Below are positions 15,158 through 29,269 of a DNA stretch of 64,000 nt, one piece after another; the first letter of the stretch is position 1, and every line of letters starts with the position of its first letter. Under the pieces are notes generated by a model, which was not told the origin of the DNA, ran no database searches, and saw only the letters and a list, made by a program, of their open reading frames with translations. A program made the translations under genes and the position numbers. This DNA is from Odontesthes bonariensis (taxonomy: Eukaryota; Chordata; Actinopteri; Atheriniformes; Atherinopsidae): contig NC_134519.1 in NCBI RefSeq assembly GCF_027942865.1, positions 21,982,248 through 22,046,247 on the forward strand. The letters are read 5' to 3'.

Positions 15158-18100
15158 TCACATATTATTTGGGTTATAACACAGCATGTTTAGCTGGATG
15201 TTCTCATCCCAGTGGCGTAGCAGCAGGAACAGCTGCCTTGCTGCTCCCCTGAGCCCTGCCAGGTCCACTCCTTCCGGCAGCTCCTGACAGCGCAGCCAGA
15301 AGTCTGCTTTAGCTGCCACAAGTTCCCACTCCATAAAGTAGCCGGCGCACCGGTGCTCCAGCCAAGCCAGAGCCACAGCTGTGGCCCAGCTTGAGCCCTC
15401 CAGATCCTCTTGAGCCAACTGGCTGCTGCCCTGGAGGTCACCGGGCTCTACAGAGGAGCCTTCGCAGACGTCCGTCTCTGAACCGCGACCGCTGTCTGCT
15501 TGGCCAAGGCTCTGGCTCTGGCTCTGAGAGAGGCTGACGGATAGCTCCAAGGAGCCCTCCTCGGAGCTGGGGAGGTCAGGGGGCGAGGTGGCAGGGTCTC
15601 GGTCAGACAGGTGCCTCCGCAGAAGCCTCGACTCCAATATCAGTGGGGTGTGGTCGGGAGTGTGATGGAAAGGAGGAGCAGCTGGTTTGGCAAGCGAGAA
15701 TGACGAAGGAGAAAAGGTAACATGGTGGCTAATGGGAACACCTGGAGGCTTGGCAGCGGTGGATAAAGAGGGAGCACTGGGAGACGTGCAGCGGAAGGCC
15801 GGGCTGAGACTGCGGCGGTGGAGACTGTAAGGCGATGCTCTTTTAAGGCGGTCCAGGGGGATCTGAACACAGTCGGAGTAGATCTCTGTCAGTAGAAAAG
15901 CTCCTGATGCAAGCTGTAGATGCACCTGAGAAGATTCCATGAACATGAATCAATGCAGGAGCTTTCATGCATGTGTGTAGTAAAGTGTAACACTTTGCAT
16001 AAGGCTAAGCACTGAAGAGAATTTAAAAAAAAAATGCCATTGATTGGTACTCATAATCACCATTAGCCTTTAAAAAATTAGTAATTTTGCCACAGTTCTC
16101 AGGTCTTTTGCCTCAATTAAACTCCTACTAGGTGGTATTGTGCGATGGGTAAAGATTTAAATATTTAAAGTGCCCCGCCCTGTGCTGTATGTGTTGTCAG
16201 CTCACCAGGGGCAGGTAGTCCGGAGCGTCACTCTCTGATTGTTTCTCAGTTTCTGCAGATAAACAGTGGGACTTGAGAGGGACCTGCTTTCCTGATGAAA
16301 TCGAGGACCTGAGTCTGCCCAGTGGGAACCTGGAACACATGAAAGCACAATGCACAGTACACTCCTTAGAGAAAAACCAAAGTAGTGCACCATTTTTACA
16401 CTCAAGTTTGAATTATTTATTATCTGCAATTTCATAGCATCTTTATCAACCCCATTTTTTTGCAGTTAATGACACATTAGAAGAGTCTTACCTGGCGCCA
16501 AAGAAGCTCTCCATTGACTTGCTCTCGATGGATCGCTGTGAACGATTGCATGAGGGGCCTGTCGTTGCAGGGCCCACAGCGCAGTAACCAGCGCCACCTG
16601 CATCTGAGAACATAATGGAGTAAACCAAAGTGTATCGTGTGATCAGCAGGTGATGAAGTGATGCTTTATCTTAAGAATCGGCCCACCCAAAATACAAAAG
16701 GTATTTGTGAGTTTCAAACTAGTTACTATCATTATTTTTAAACAACTTGCAGTGCGATTTGAGGATTATATCGAGCAAAGAGGACAATGTTCCTGTTAAT
16801 ACATGTTTACCAATGATAAAGGAATGTATATTTTTGGTGAACAAAAGAATGAATCTCCACTGTAATTGGGTGAGAGAACCAAAGAAAAAGAGAAATTTTG
16901 GATAAAACTGTGTAAATAAAACCAAATTTATCTGCAAGACTGGATACCACAAGAGATCAGGTACATATTTTTGTCATTTGGATGAAGTAAAGCTTTGTCT
17001 GTAATCCAGCCAGGGGAGAGAAGTGCTGATGTTTCCTCTACATAGTTTTAAAGTGGTGCTCTGGTCAGACGCCTCTGTTCTTGAGACTGTACTGACACTA
17101 AAGTGTTTTCACAGAGTGGACAGCCATACTTACTAGAGTTCCAGGACGTAACGCTACAGGGTGAGGCAGGAGTGTCATCTCTGTCTGAGAGATACAAAGA
17201 TTGCTGATGACCTAAAGTATTGAGAACAGAAATGGGTGCTGATGTTATTCGGTCTACCTGTTGAGTTGCAGGCGTCTTCAGCCTGTTCGCTGTCTCTGCT
17301 GGTTCGTCGTCTGCCCAGTCCCACAGAATAGGCCCTCTCCCTGCGACTGCCTGACCGAGAAGTCTGCATGTTCCCCATATGAATCCCTGTATGCACACAC
17401 ACACACATGCACAACATGTAGAATAAAATCTTTTAAATTGAAGCCTGATCCTTGCAACTTTACAAGCGTCTCTTGAAACCCAATCCTGTACAAAGCGTAT
17501 GCATGTCTCTGCTTAAATAAATACTAAGGGTGTTAACCCTCATACTGTACTCAATTTTTAATTAAATTACATTCGTAACAAGAGACAGATTTAAAAGTGA
17601 TCAATAACTTGGAAAAAGTTTGATGCAGATCTTTGCTGGCTCATAAATGCTGACGATCTAAAACCTCAACAGACAAAAAAAAACAAACAAAAAAAAACTT
17701 TCTTTGCCGACACAGGTTTTCATCTTCAGGCTCTGTGTGTTTTGATGCGGGGCTAATCACGTACAGCCTTTTTCGGTCTGGCGGTGCAGGTTGTTACAAT
17801 GAAGAATTAAGAGTGGGTTGTTTAAAATGGCACAGACGCATGCATTTACATGCATGCCTGAACTGTCCCATGTGGATAGACAGCTGTGTAGATGGAAACC
17901 ATTTTAGCTTTTGGCCAAATAAAGTCAAATTGATTGACAATTCCTTGTGTTCTGTGAGTTGCAATGCATAACTGTCTGTGCACCAAATTAGGATTGAGCA
18001 TAATACAACTGAGTTCTTGTAGATTTCCAATAAGACGCCATGCATATCCGACTATTTCCACTTTGTAACTGCACAGCTTTGTACGGTGGCACCGCTGATG

Positions 18101-21100
18101 TCTGCTTCAACATGTCTACATATGACACATTCGCTAGTATCAGGGAAGAATCGATGAAAATGTGGCACTTTTAGCAGTAGATTAATATCAAAACTTTTAA
18201 AACTACCTCCTACCTAACAGGTTAGGTGTGTTGTATATATTAGCAGAATAAAAGAGAACCATCTTCACTACTCTGAAAAATCTGGCTACAACAGCTCTTC
18301 TCGTTAAACAGAATTACGCTTTATCTGAAAAGCAAGGAAAATATCCTGAGTAAAGCTGTGCCTAACCTACGTATGTGTCGGTCTGCAGCATACCTGTGTT
18401 GCATACATCCGTGCTTTCTGACGAGTCTTTCTTGGGGCTGCTGTTAGTGGTGGTGAAGGCTGTGTACATACAGATGATGTTGCAATGCTTACTGGTCTGG
18501 ATAGCCTTCATTCGGTGTCGTTTGGCTGAACCTAAAAAAACAACACAAAATAAGGTAAAACAATAAGAAATTGACAGTCAGTGGGATAGTTCAGAGTATA
18601 TTTTAAAGTTTTTTTTTTCTAATCAGTAGTCATCACCATGTCCAGTGTTGCTCTCTCTTTCTGCCATTTTCTCAAAGTCCCTTATAACTGATCGAGCAGT
18701 CAGTTGGTGAATGATGTCTTCCCACGGCCTCCCTCCTTCTTCTTCCCCACCACCCTCACATCTGTTAACCCCTTTGGTTTCCTCGCCCTCGGGGGTCCAG
18801 AGTTGCCCCAGGTCCACAGTGACCTCCCAGGACACCGGCCTTCCACTCAGCATCCCGTGAATGAGGGAGCGGCAGTGACCTGGTGGAGGATCCTCTTGTG
18901 GAACGGCAGTGAAGAGATACTCTGGGTCTGTGAGGTTGTCCCAGTCCAGGGGAGAGGCAGGAAATAGAAGTCCATCTGAGGATCAGAGAGAGAAAGTGGA
19001 TGAAAATTTGATGAAACTGAATTAGGAAGGGTGGTCTTGTCTTTCTTTGCATTCATGATTACTCACTGGAATCAGTTAGGCTCCTGTGGGACAGTGTCCC
19101 TCTTGATGGAGGCTTTGTTTCCCCATCACTTTCATCAAGCCTCCCCCCTAGTGTTTGGTCAAAGGATACCTTCTCCAGAGCCCTCCTCAGGCGATGCATC
19201 TCCAGCTCACCCTGGGGTGATGAGAAGCTCCTCGCAGCCATGGCTGAACGGGCAAGTGCTTTTTGTCTCTTACGAGACTCCTCGCCTCCATCCAGATGCA
19301 CATTCTGGTTGTGTGAGAGGGAAAACCAAAGAGGCCTTAAAGATCCCAACTTAGACTATATTGTTCTATTTGTCTGTGAAACAACATATGCCTGAAAACA
19401 ACATTGGGAGTTATCTGATTGTGAAGCTCCAGCCTGTTATGTTTAGCCTATTCCATCAGTAATATCAGTGAATTTGTTACTGTTAGTCTTGCCTTTCTTT
19501 CCCCGTTGTCAGGTGTTTCAGCTGAAAGGTCATGCTGCCATGCTGGGTCTGCCCAACGAGACAAAGATGATCTCTGTTCTGGGGGGGGCATCTTCTCAAG
19601 TCCTTGTGGTAGAGACCCTGTATCCAACACTGGACCGGAGGAATGAGAGTCGCACAAAAAGGCATCGCCTGCAGAGTCCGAGTTTGAGGCGTGTATGAGT
19701 GAGTGGGACTGTGTTTGAAGACTTCGCTCACTGCTGAGGGAGCAGTGAGTGAGGACGTACTGCTCCTGAATGTAAGAGCTCTCCTGGATCCTCCGCCTTA
19801 TATCACTGGACCAGTCCAGCTCCACACCTAGAGCGTATAAAACCCAGCTGTTAACCATCATGTGTCCGGAGGGAAAATGTAGATTTCAGTGATGAAGTAC
19901 TGACCTGGACTGGTTCCTGGATCTGTGACTCTTGCACAGGAGAACTCCGACGATATTTCTCTGGAAATTTCTCTCAGGGCCTCATCCAGGTCAGTGCCAT
20001 CAGCACCAGTCACCACAGGCATTAGCTCGGAAGTAGTAGGGGGCGAAAGCTCATCATTTGACTGGCCAAAAACTGAACCAGTGGAGTCACGATGTAAACG
20101 TTTATGCTCCCATCCCTGAGACTAGAAAATATCATTTAAGAGATCTTATACAGAATCTCGCCAAGATGAACTCGCATGTTTTTAAATGAAATTACATGCA
20201 GCATACCTCGATCTTTTTTGCTCTGAAACTTGTCATGTCATAAAGAGTGCAATATCCAATGAGACAATCACCAGGGTAGAGTGGAGGGATTTCATTGGGT
20301 GAAAGAAGAGCCTCCATGTACTCTGGCAGATACCAGTCGATCCGAACATCAGTCAGCACAGGTTCAAAAGCCTTTTTCAGAAACTTGATTAACTGCGAGA
20401 GAGTTGAGCAATACTTTGTCATTGTTTTTTTTTCACAGTTTAAAGCTTTATTTATGTAAACATCAAATGATAAGTGGTTAACCTTTGGTATCTGAAATGT
20501 GAAAATAGTCCATAAAAAGACCCTTTTTTGGAAGCCATCATAAGGCAAAAATATAGTTAACTTTTAGTTTCATCATTAAATCTTATTACATGGGTATATA
20601 CTTTAGATCATTTTAATCTTTTAAGCTGTTAATTACTTTTTCTGTTTCAAAAGAGAGCTGTAAAGAACCAAAGCTTTATGTATTTATCTTTTAAACGCTG
20701 TGAATGTAATTGCTGTGCATTTCATGTTTCTCCAGTAGATGGCGGTACTGCGTTGCTGCTTACCTTGGGCTGGAGTCTCGCCTCATCATCCAAAAACTCT
20801 GTAGTCCCCCCTGTCAGTTTGGCAATTCCTTGCAGGAGTCTGCTGCAGGCTCGGGGACCAAGGCCTAGACCAAAGCATCTGCAAAGGTGATACAGGGGAT
20901 ATTTATATATAATTAGCTTTGTCTCTCAAAACAGCAGGTGTCTGTGGCTAGATAAGTTAGATGTTGTTAGCTATGCATGACTAAGAGAAACGGACATCCA
21001 AAATCATGTCCAACCAAGAGCAGAATCTCATTTACAAGCACAGACTGTAAATGTGCAGCTTTGGAAGCATTACATGAGGATAAAGTGTGCAGTTTGCAGA

Positions 21101-24100
21101 GAGAAAGTCAAAATACAGAGGAGAATGTCAGTCTAACAGCAGAATACTAATGAGACATAAATGGAGTTATTCTGCATTGCTTAAAGAGCCTGGAAAAAAG
21201 CAAGGGGCGTGACTCTTACTGCAGAGCAAAGCACTTAGTAGGATTACTGGGCGGGGCTGAAGACAAATTCAACCCTTTTTCTTTCCTTCCCAGTGCTTTG
21301 CTCTCAAATCTAAGATCCTTGTTTTCTTGTGTCCCCCTTTTTTTCCTCCTCTCCTCCCTCGGTCATGCCTCACCTCGTCCTGCCTGTACTCACTTATCCA
21401 TCACTAGTTACAATGATGCTGTCCTTCAACATGCTATCCATACAGTGCACTTTTGTTTGAATTCATCTCCATTTTGTCTGTATGTTTTTTTTTTATACTG
21501 ATGGTCCATCTGACGTCTCTCTGTAACATTCTTCACGCATAGTTTCCATACCTGCCAGCGCACGTGTTTCTGCGTACCAACTCCAGCACTTTAGCCACAT
21601 TGCTGATGGATCCATCTGTAATGATGAAGACCTGACGAGGATATGAGCGCTGCATAGGCTGCTGGTAGAGCCAAGACAGTGCCCCCAGCAGGTTGGTGCC
21701 TCGCATGTCAGCTCTCATCCTCTGGATGTATTCATAAGCCTGCATTAGAGTAACCTAGATGCATACATACAGTATAGTAGTTTAAAATAGGGATGCAATC
21801 AGTCAAACTGTAAAGGATGGAGAAGCAACACCTGTCTAACTGCTGTACCAGTGCAAACGCCACATGAGATTATTTTACTGTTTGATGTTAGATGCCCCAG
21901 TTAGCCTGTGAGACAGCTTCTCTCTTATAAAGTCAGCACACACGTGTACACATTTGCACCTGCCTTAAAATGACCTCAGTTCACACCGTAGATAAATATG
22001 CCTGTCAAAACAGGAGCTGGAGGGACATCTCCTGCCTAAGTGAAAATGCATGAAAGGCCACCATATGGTGATGAGAATGTGCAAAGACTGTTTGTCCTTG
22101 CAGCGCCTGGTCTGCATAAAACCTGATACTCTGCTACTAAGGCAACACCAGGAACAGACCTATTGCCTGATTAGAGAGTAGACAGAACAGAACGGATAGT
22201 TCTGCATGCATGAATAACATCTGCATTCAGGAAACATGATCTAAATGCTTGAGAAGGAAGGATCCATATTTATCGAAAACGGAATTTGCAATATCCTGAC
22301 TTCTTTGACTTAAGTGAAAACCAAATAAATACGCCAGACTAAAATAACTTTTATAACAAGAGAAACTGACATCAGTGCATAGCTTGCTGGAGGTGAACAA
22401 GGGCTTGATGGTGGTACCAAATCCAACAATGTTGAGCATTGTCCCAGAGGGCAGACTCTTCAGGGCCACCACCATAGCTTCCTGATTAAACAAGAAAAGA
22501 TTAAAAAAATAAAATAAAAAGGATGTAGTCTGGTCAATATACGTCCTTCATCTTTATACTGCAGTTTATTTGACATGCTTTTGACTGCAGCCCACCTTTA
22601 CACGATGAATGTTGGTGCCACTCATGCTGCCGCTGCGATCAACAAGGAACAGCAACTCTCTGGTGGCTTTGTGCAGCTCCAGAGGTTCAGACAGCAAGTT
22701 GGGACAGAAATTGAGCATTAAGACGGGGCTACAGAGGATGTCCTTGTGGTATCGCCTTCTCACAAACTCCAGCTGTCGGACCAAAATATTATTACTTAGT
22801 TACAGAATTAGGGCAGATGTAAATGCATGCGGTATGCCCACCAGAATGAGTCAGGCACAGTGAGTTATTCACAAACCTTTCTCTCAAGCTCTGAGTCTTT
22901 GCGAGTGCAGCGAATGAAATCCCGGCGGGAACAGATCTGCTGCTCATACTGACTGAAGGAAAGTCTGCCTCTCTCTAATATGACCAATGGACTGTGAGGT
23001 TCTGTAAAAAAAGAGTTTGAAGATAAAAGTTGAAAGAGTAAAAAACAAGTGCAATGAGGAAATAATTTCAGACTTTTTTTTAGAGAAAATATCTCATTGC
23101 GCACCACTGAGGTGCAAAATGATCTCTATGTGTCTGTCATACGGATGCTCTTGTGCCAAGGTGATGTAGGTGGCAGAGGCACTTTGAGCGCTAGGATCTG
23201 CGTCTGCCCTCAGAGCATGAGTAGGGCTCTCTAGTCCTGCAAATAAGAGGAAAAACTAAAGAGGTTAAAATACTTCAGCATCAGTCGTTGATATAGCGGA
23301 GTAAATTTTGTTTAGACTCAGGCCCTCTTTATTTTGTCAAAGAGGGATTGTCCCGTGGTCAGGGTCGTCTGCTTCAACATTTCACAACAACTGAATCTGA
23401 GTCCGACTTATTTGACAGTACCAGCCAGCAGACAGGCCCCTCTGACCAGCAGCTGGAAGTTGAGTTCATACGGTGCCAGGTTGGCAGCCGGACTGGTGAA
23501 GATGGCATGGGAGCACTGCTGCTCAGAGTCTAAGGCCCGATCTTGTTTTCCTGAGGTAGCACCAAAACAGCTGGTTGCCCTGAGGAAAATGCATTATAGG
23601 CTTAAAGTCAGTCAACATTAAATGTATTTATTTTTATCTTTTTATATTTGTTTTATTTACAGTGTCAGGAAAAAGATTGCCACAGTTGTCATAAATACCC
23701 AGTTTCCTCAGATTTCCCTCCATTTTCGCTCTTGCTTTGGGTCATCTGGCCAGTAACAATTGGGGTAAGCAGTCCTGGGTAGACGATGTGGATCGCTCCA
23801 TTTTCTAATGTGGGCAGTTCTAATGTGGTGCTGATGATCACAGATACTATATCCATGGGACCAATAACTCCACAGCCCACGATGAAGGTGGTTCTTTCCA
23901 GGTCTTCGTCCAGGATGAGATGTCCTAAAACCAAAAATGCATTAGAAGATAATTCAGAGTTTTTAGGCCGGGAAGAGAGGTGAAAGAAAGGAAAGGATAT
24001 GATGTAGAAAGGATGTTAGTTTCAGACGGGTCACATTCCTGTTCTGGATCCATCAACAAAACAATAAAGGAGATCATTGAAAATACAAAAGTTTAGTTAA

Positions 24101-27100
24101 GAACTCTCTAACGCTCTAAAATGAAAATCTCTGCTAAGTCATTGTCAAACATTTCAAACTCTACAAGAAGACTGATTGAAAAATTATATGCAGGAGATGA
24201 AAACTGGTTGGCATCAAAAAGAAATAAACCCACTGATAGTTCAGAGCAGAAAATGGCAACCACCATTCACAGACCTATGTAATCTCACCAGTGGTTGTAT
24301 ATTAAAGAACCAGCGAGCGTGAGAGACAGAGAGAGCCCAAGAGCATCACACAGACCCTTTCAACGAGCAGATATATGGCAGGATAGATGACTGGATGACT
24401 GGAGGATCTGAATAATCTGAATCAGTTGAGCCAGTCTTAGCAATAAGATTTATCCAAAAGGGAAGTTTTAAGTTTTATCTTTAAAGCAGAGAGAGTGTCT
24501 GCCTCCCTAAACCAAACTGGGATTTAGTTCCGCTGGAGAGGTGCCTCCCCCATAACTGAAGGCTGTGCCTCCCATTTCCCTCCTAGAAACTCTAGGGACC
24601 AATGGAAAGCCTTCATTTTGAGAGCAAAGTGCTTTGTTAGGATAATATAGGACTAGAAGGCCTTTAAGATATGATGGAGACTGGTCATTTAGAGTTCCAC
24701 GAGTGAGGTGAAGGATTTAAATTCAATTTCTAAATTCTTTGCTGGTCCTGTCAGCGCTCTAGATTTGGTGTTTTTTAAGATTTCTCAAAGAACTATTGGG
24801 ACACCCAGATAATAAGGAGTTATAATGGTCTAGCCTTGAAGTAACAAAGTTTTTCGACCCCAAAACAATAATTTTTGTTTTGTCTGAATTTAATATATCA
24901 TAGAAACAGATCACCCAGGCCTTTATGTCCATAAGGCAACCCTGTATTTTAATTACTTGATTTGTTTTGTCTGGCTTCAAATAAAGCTCCGTGTCACCAG
25001 CACGATAATGAAGACTTATTGTTTCTATGTTTCGTGATGATAGTACAGTACCACAGTGGAGCATTATTAAGATTACCAGAACTGGTCCCTTCAGTTACTC
25101 TTTCAAATTGTGAAAGAGTTATTCAAGGAGCATGAAACATAATTTTCCCAGTTGGATTGGTCACCAGAGAGTCCTAACTCCATTGAAAATGAGAATGTGC
25201 GGAAGAAGACTTTACACAGAGCTCTGACTCTCCCATCATCAATACAAGATCTTAGAGAAAAATTCATTAAACTCTGGATGTAGATAAATACTGCAACGTT
25301 GCAAAAGCTTATTGGCAAATCAGTGCATTGATAAAAGCTAAAGGTGGTCCAGCAAGATAATAGAGAGTGACCTTTTTCTTAATCAGGCAGTGTATTTCTA
25401 ACAATTATCAAAATGCTAAAATGGCTGCTCACTATTCCTTAATACTTTTTAAAAAACATTTGCTTCGGGCAGCTTTCAGTAAGATCATACAGAGAAATAC
25501 CAGGCACACAAGCAGACAACAATTATGTGTTAAAGTATTTACTCGTAAAATCCAGCACAAATGGTAAAATCATTCAAGTCTTGAAAGTAACCAAAGGCTG
25601 CTGGTGTTGTTCATAAAAACCCACAGGAGAAGAGCCTCAGTATATGGATGAGCAAATGAGGCTTCAGCATTGGACAGGAAGCCATATATAATTTCTATTC
25701 ATTACAACAAGACAGCTGTTTTAAGGCTTACATAAACCACATCATTACAGCACAGCAGTACTCAGGATGTGATATGTGCTCCATTTACAGTAATACAGTG
25801 AAACAACAGATTTTAGATGCTTTAATTTTCTATCAGTAATTGATACTTTGTCATGTGTAATGGATATTATGAAGTAATTACTGTCACAAGCATAAAGAGG
25901 GCTTGTTTAGCGAGCCCTGATCAGATCTGTTTGCAGCACACCGAGCCAATCAATCATGTCAGTTTCTGCACAATAACTGTTTATTCTTCCTTATTAATAT
26001 GTTGGTTGGGATACCAAATAGCTCTCAAAGCAGCGTAATTCAATGTTTAACAAGAATGAATATCTAAATTCTATACTGAAGTGTATGAAATTGTGCCAGA
26101 TAAATATATGGGCACTGGGGCAGATTTTTTTTTAAATTTATTTTCTTTAACCCTCCCTCCTCACCGTTGGTGCATTGCATGTCTAGGCTGGACATCCCAC
26201 AGCAGCCCCACTCCCGGCCATTCCCGCAGTGTCCATCAAAACCAGAACCAGGACAGCAGTCCAAACAGCAGTCTTTCAGCTTCCCTCGGTTCTGGATCTG
26301 CACTCCCACCAGTCTGCCGGCAATCACAGCCTCAAAGCCCACCACAACCTCTTTTTCCCCAAGAGGGTAGACAAACACACCTGGACAGAGTTACAGAAGT
26401 ACCAGATTAAAGAACAATCCCCAGGTGTTTCCTCAGAATTGCTAAAATACTTCAACTTCAACTTTTACTTGATGTACAATATATACTTATATGTATCATA
26501 TAACCTATATGGCATATCACATGGAATATGTCAGTGTATAATAGATGCCTTCAAAGAACACAACAAACATGCGCTCCCTGCTATGCTGTCAAATTTGAGA
26601 AAAAAACACCTCTGGAAAATAAACTAGCTTTATGTAAGACATGCACTGCTTACCATCCATCTTACTGCAACTGAACATGACCGCATCATGTCTGAATGAG
26701 CACCCTTGTGCTTTTCTGGAACAATTTACGAGGGCAATTTACTATCTCTTACTGAGTAAGTAATTTAAATATCATTTTCAACACAACACAAGTCTAAAAC
26801 TGCATACCGCCACATTAACGGATTGATATGAATAGAAGTGGTGGGTCTTAATTTGACTTTTGATCTGCTTTTAAGAAAAAATCAACATATAGATTTATAA
26901 ATAAATGACACATTTACATGACCTAACGGTGCTTAAATGAACATGGGAAAAAAATCTGTTAAATATTCACTGCTGAGTTTAAGTTGTGCTGCAGCTGCAG
27001 CTTCTCCTCTCAAACCCTGGAGAGCAGAGATGGTGGTGAAGACAGCTGTCTCCAAGCAAACTGAAAGGTGACGTTTTCCTTGAGATGATAAAAGCTTCAC

Positions 27101-27498
27101 TGTAGAGCAATTAAAACTGCCCACAAAGAATACAGTCAGATTTCTTTACAAGACCACCTGTTCAGTCAGCCTAAAAATGTAAAAAAAAGTTATATTTGCC
27201 GCCGATAACGTCCATATTTGGTGTTTTCCACTGCATAAGGGCGCTTGATGATGTTGTAAGAGAAGTTAAGTAATGTCATATTAAATCCAGATGTAAAATG
27301 TTATGCTATGCTGTGCAATGCTAAAATGACCACTAAGAGTAAATTATCCCAAGACTCACCTTCCACAGACTCTATGTCAGCATTGGCATAGGTAAGGTTT
27401 GCAGTGATGCCCATGGAGCAGCCATTGGCACAGGACTTGATGTAGGAGGCTTTGAGTAACAACGGCTCCCATGTTGAGCGGTTTCTCAGCCCCACCAT
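15158..27498 (-). CDS. vwa5b2: von Willebrand factor A domain-containing protein 5B2
   Basis: Poorly characterised VIT/vWA protein. Twenty coding exons on the minus strand: 27360-27498, 26165-26380, 23699-23924, 23422-23579, 23105-23236, 22877-23001, 22596-22772, 22371-22481, 21552-21754, 20764-20878, 20207-20392, 19905-20121, 19481-19827, 19067-19304, 18637-18975, 18394-18531, 17258-17386, 16492-16603, 16206-16329 and 15158-15925, about 1,399 aa. The VIT-like N-terminus (GVFVYPL, GFEAVIAGR) is followed by a vWA domain at about 372-535. Its MIDAS DRSGS is at 377-381, with later T and D (MRGTN, ITDGS). Then come YPGDCLIGYC, a long low-complexity Ser/Pro region and the terminal block WATAVALAWLEHRCAGYF. 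GVFVYPL, TSCFG and the C-terminal blocks fit 5B2 better than 5B1, and so does linkage to alg3. The end of exon 13 is uncertain (19481 with GT, or 19493 with GC). The 5' UTR probably begins at about 27569. Confidence 0.92.
24420..25100 (-). repeat. teleost interspersed repeat in vwa5b2 intron 2
   Basis: This segment matches, from memory, a very abundant teleost repeat with phrases such as AAGCAGAGAGAGTGTCTGCC and CCTCCCTAAACCAAACTGGG. It continues through a block ending near GTCACCAGCACGATAATGAA. It is diverged and internally shortened. It lies in the 2.2-kb intron between 23925 and 26164. I cannot name the family with certainty or fix its orientation. Confidence 0.6.
25105..25398 (+). mobile_element. 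Tc1/mariner transposase 3' fragment
   Basis: On the plus strand the decayed frame reads a Tc1-type C-terminus: a SP-x-x-SIEN block (normally SPDLNPIEN, containing the catalytic glutamate), then LPSSIQDLREKFIKLWM and IKAKGGP. The sequence ends with the flanking CAGGCAGTGTATTTCT typical of these elements. The 5' half and left terminal repeat are missing, so it is inactive. It abuts the repeat at 24420-25100 inside vwa5b2 intron 2. Confidence 0.8.
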
Positions 27499-28083
27499 CT
27501 TTTCAGTACCAGCAAGCCTTTACTTTGCTGGGTACATGAACACACAGGTACACAGCTCAGTGAAATGCTCTAAACAGACAGGAAAAGGAATATGTGAGTG
27601 GGCATTTAAAATTCTTTCATTTTCTTTTTTAGTGTACAATCACAATGTCTGTGAATCAGACCTGATGTTTTTCCTGCATGGATTAAAAGCATGCAAAAAT
27701 GAAGGTGTTTACTTTTTCCGTGTATATGTGCCCGCCAGGTATTTATTTATATGAGCACATCAGCTTCTGGACATGTATCCAAGCTGTCTCCTGTCCAGCA
27801 GCTCCTAGCAACCACTTGTGAGAGTTTGTGTATAACAGCCGTGGTTGATCATTAACATAACAAGTCACCCTAAGAGTCAAGCCTATCGTCTGAAATCAGT
27901 GGAAAACCATTATGCAAACCCATGTGTACCTACAACTATGGCCTACTCCTAATTCCTATTTTCCTTAGTTTTTCCATTTCACTCAAGCTGCACAACAACT
28001 CTTAATGCCTCAAGTTAAGAAAAGTTAAGAGCCATAGGTTCTGAGAGCAGTGTGCACATCACCAGGTGAAAGGTAGAATACAC

Positions 28084-28088
<5 letters not shown>

Positions 28089-28129
<41 letters not shown>
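28089..28129. repeat. (GT)n microsatellite
   Basis: About 20 uninterrupted TG units, followed by a further TG-rich degenerate stretch to about 28190. Confidence 0.95.
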
Positions 28130-28132
<3 letters not shown>

Positions 28133-29269
28133 TACATGTGTGTGTTTGAATATGCGCACTTGGGTGCATGTGCATGTTTGCGTGTGTTTGCTGTGATCCA
28201 GGTAATGGTGTTCTCACATCCACCTTTCTAACAAGATCAACAGCCTCCATCTGGCTACTGCACTCTCAGCTCATAACAAGCTAATAAATGTCTGTTTTTT
28301 TCCAAGTAGGGAAAATTGTTTCTGCTTGAATACACACAAAAAGTAGCACAACCTTGTGACCCGTCTATACTGTAACCGGCTCAGCCTCAGACCTCTGACA
28401 AAGCTGATAACACTGCTCAGTTTTGTTGTGAGTAAGACAGCATAAGACCTTAAAAACTCTACAGGGTGATGATGCAGAACAAATTATGTACACATGCACT
28501 CACTAACCTTCAGAAGTTCTGTCTTACACTCAAAAGCAGACATGAGAAAAAATCCTGGAGCTTTCAGTTCCACATTTTGGCAAATGACAAAGTTATCACA
28601 GCAGCAGTGACTCAAACTACAATCAGCAAAGTGAGGATTCAGCTTTTTCTCTGGGAAGTTTAATTAATCTGTCTGATGTTTGCTTAGCATAGCTGTCCAA
28701 GAGTGAGCTCTGTAAACCGCCACAGTCTGTCTGTATGACAGTTAAAGCCACAGATAACAGGCAAAAGGCTTTTTCAGGAACACTTACTGTACTTGTGCAG
28801 AGCCAGATCATTTGCCTTTGAGTCCAGTGTCTGCATCACTCCTCCACCACATGCGCTTGTGGGTTTCCCGGTGATATACGTTGGAGGAGTTTTCCTGATA
28901 ACTGACACTGCGCTCTCCTCTCTCTCCGTCTCCTCTCAAATAATGCACCAGTTGCCCTGTGATATGAATACATCCACAATACAAATCCATAAAACTGACT
29001 ACGTGATATAAAAAGTACAAAGCAATATCTGTGATGAATATCATCAGCAACCACAGCAGTTTATCAGCCAATTCAGACTGTGTATAGCCTTTTTGACATA
29101 GACATCCATCCACAAGCTATAGACAACATAAAATTAGTTTTTTGGGCAGCCCCTATGCCTTCCCTTTAATATTGCTTTGAGAAAACAGACAAGTCTCGCT
29201 GCTGTGATCTATCACCAGCATGCACCTCTGCACAAACCCACTTTCCCTTTTATGTGAAATGTCATCCGC

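Noticed and set aside
19828-19904. 77-bp vwa5b2 intron considered as a mirtron, since mammalian VWA5B2 hosts mir-1224
   Set aside because: No extended self-complementarity is visible in this or the other short introns, and the mir-1224 5' motif is not present.
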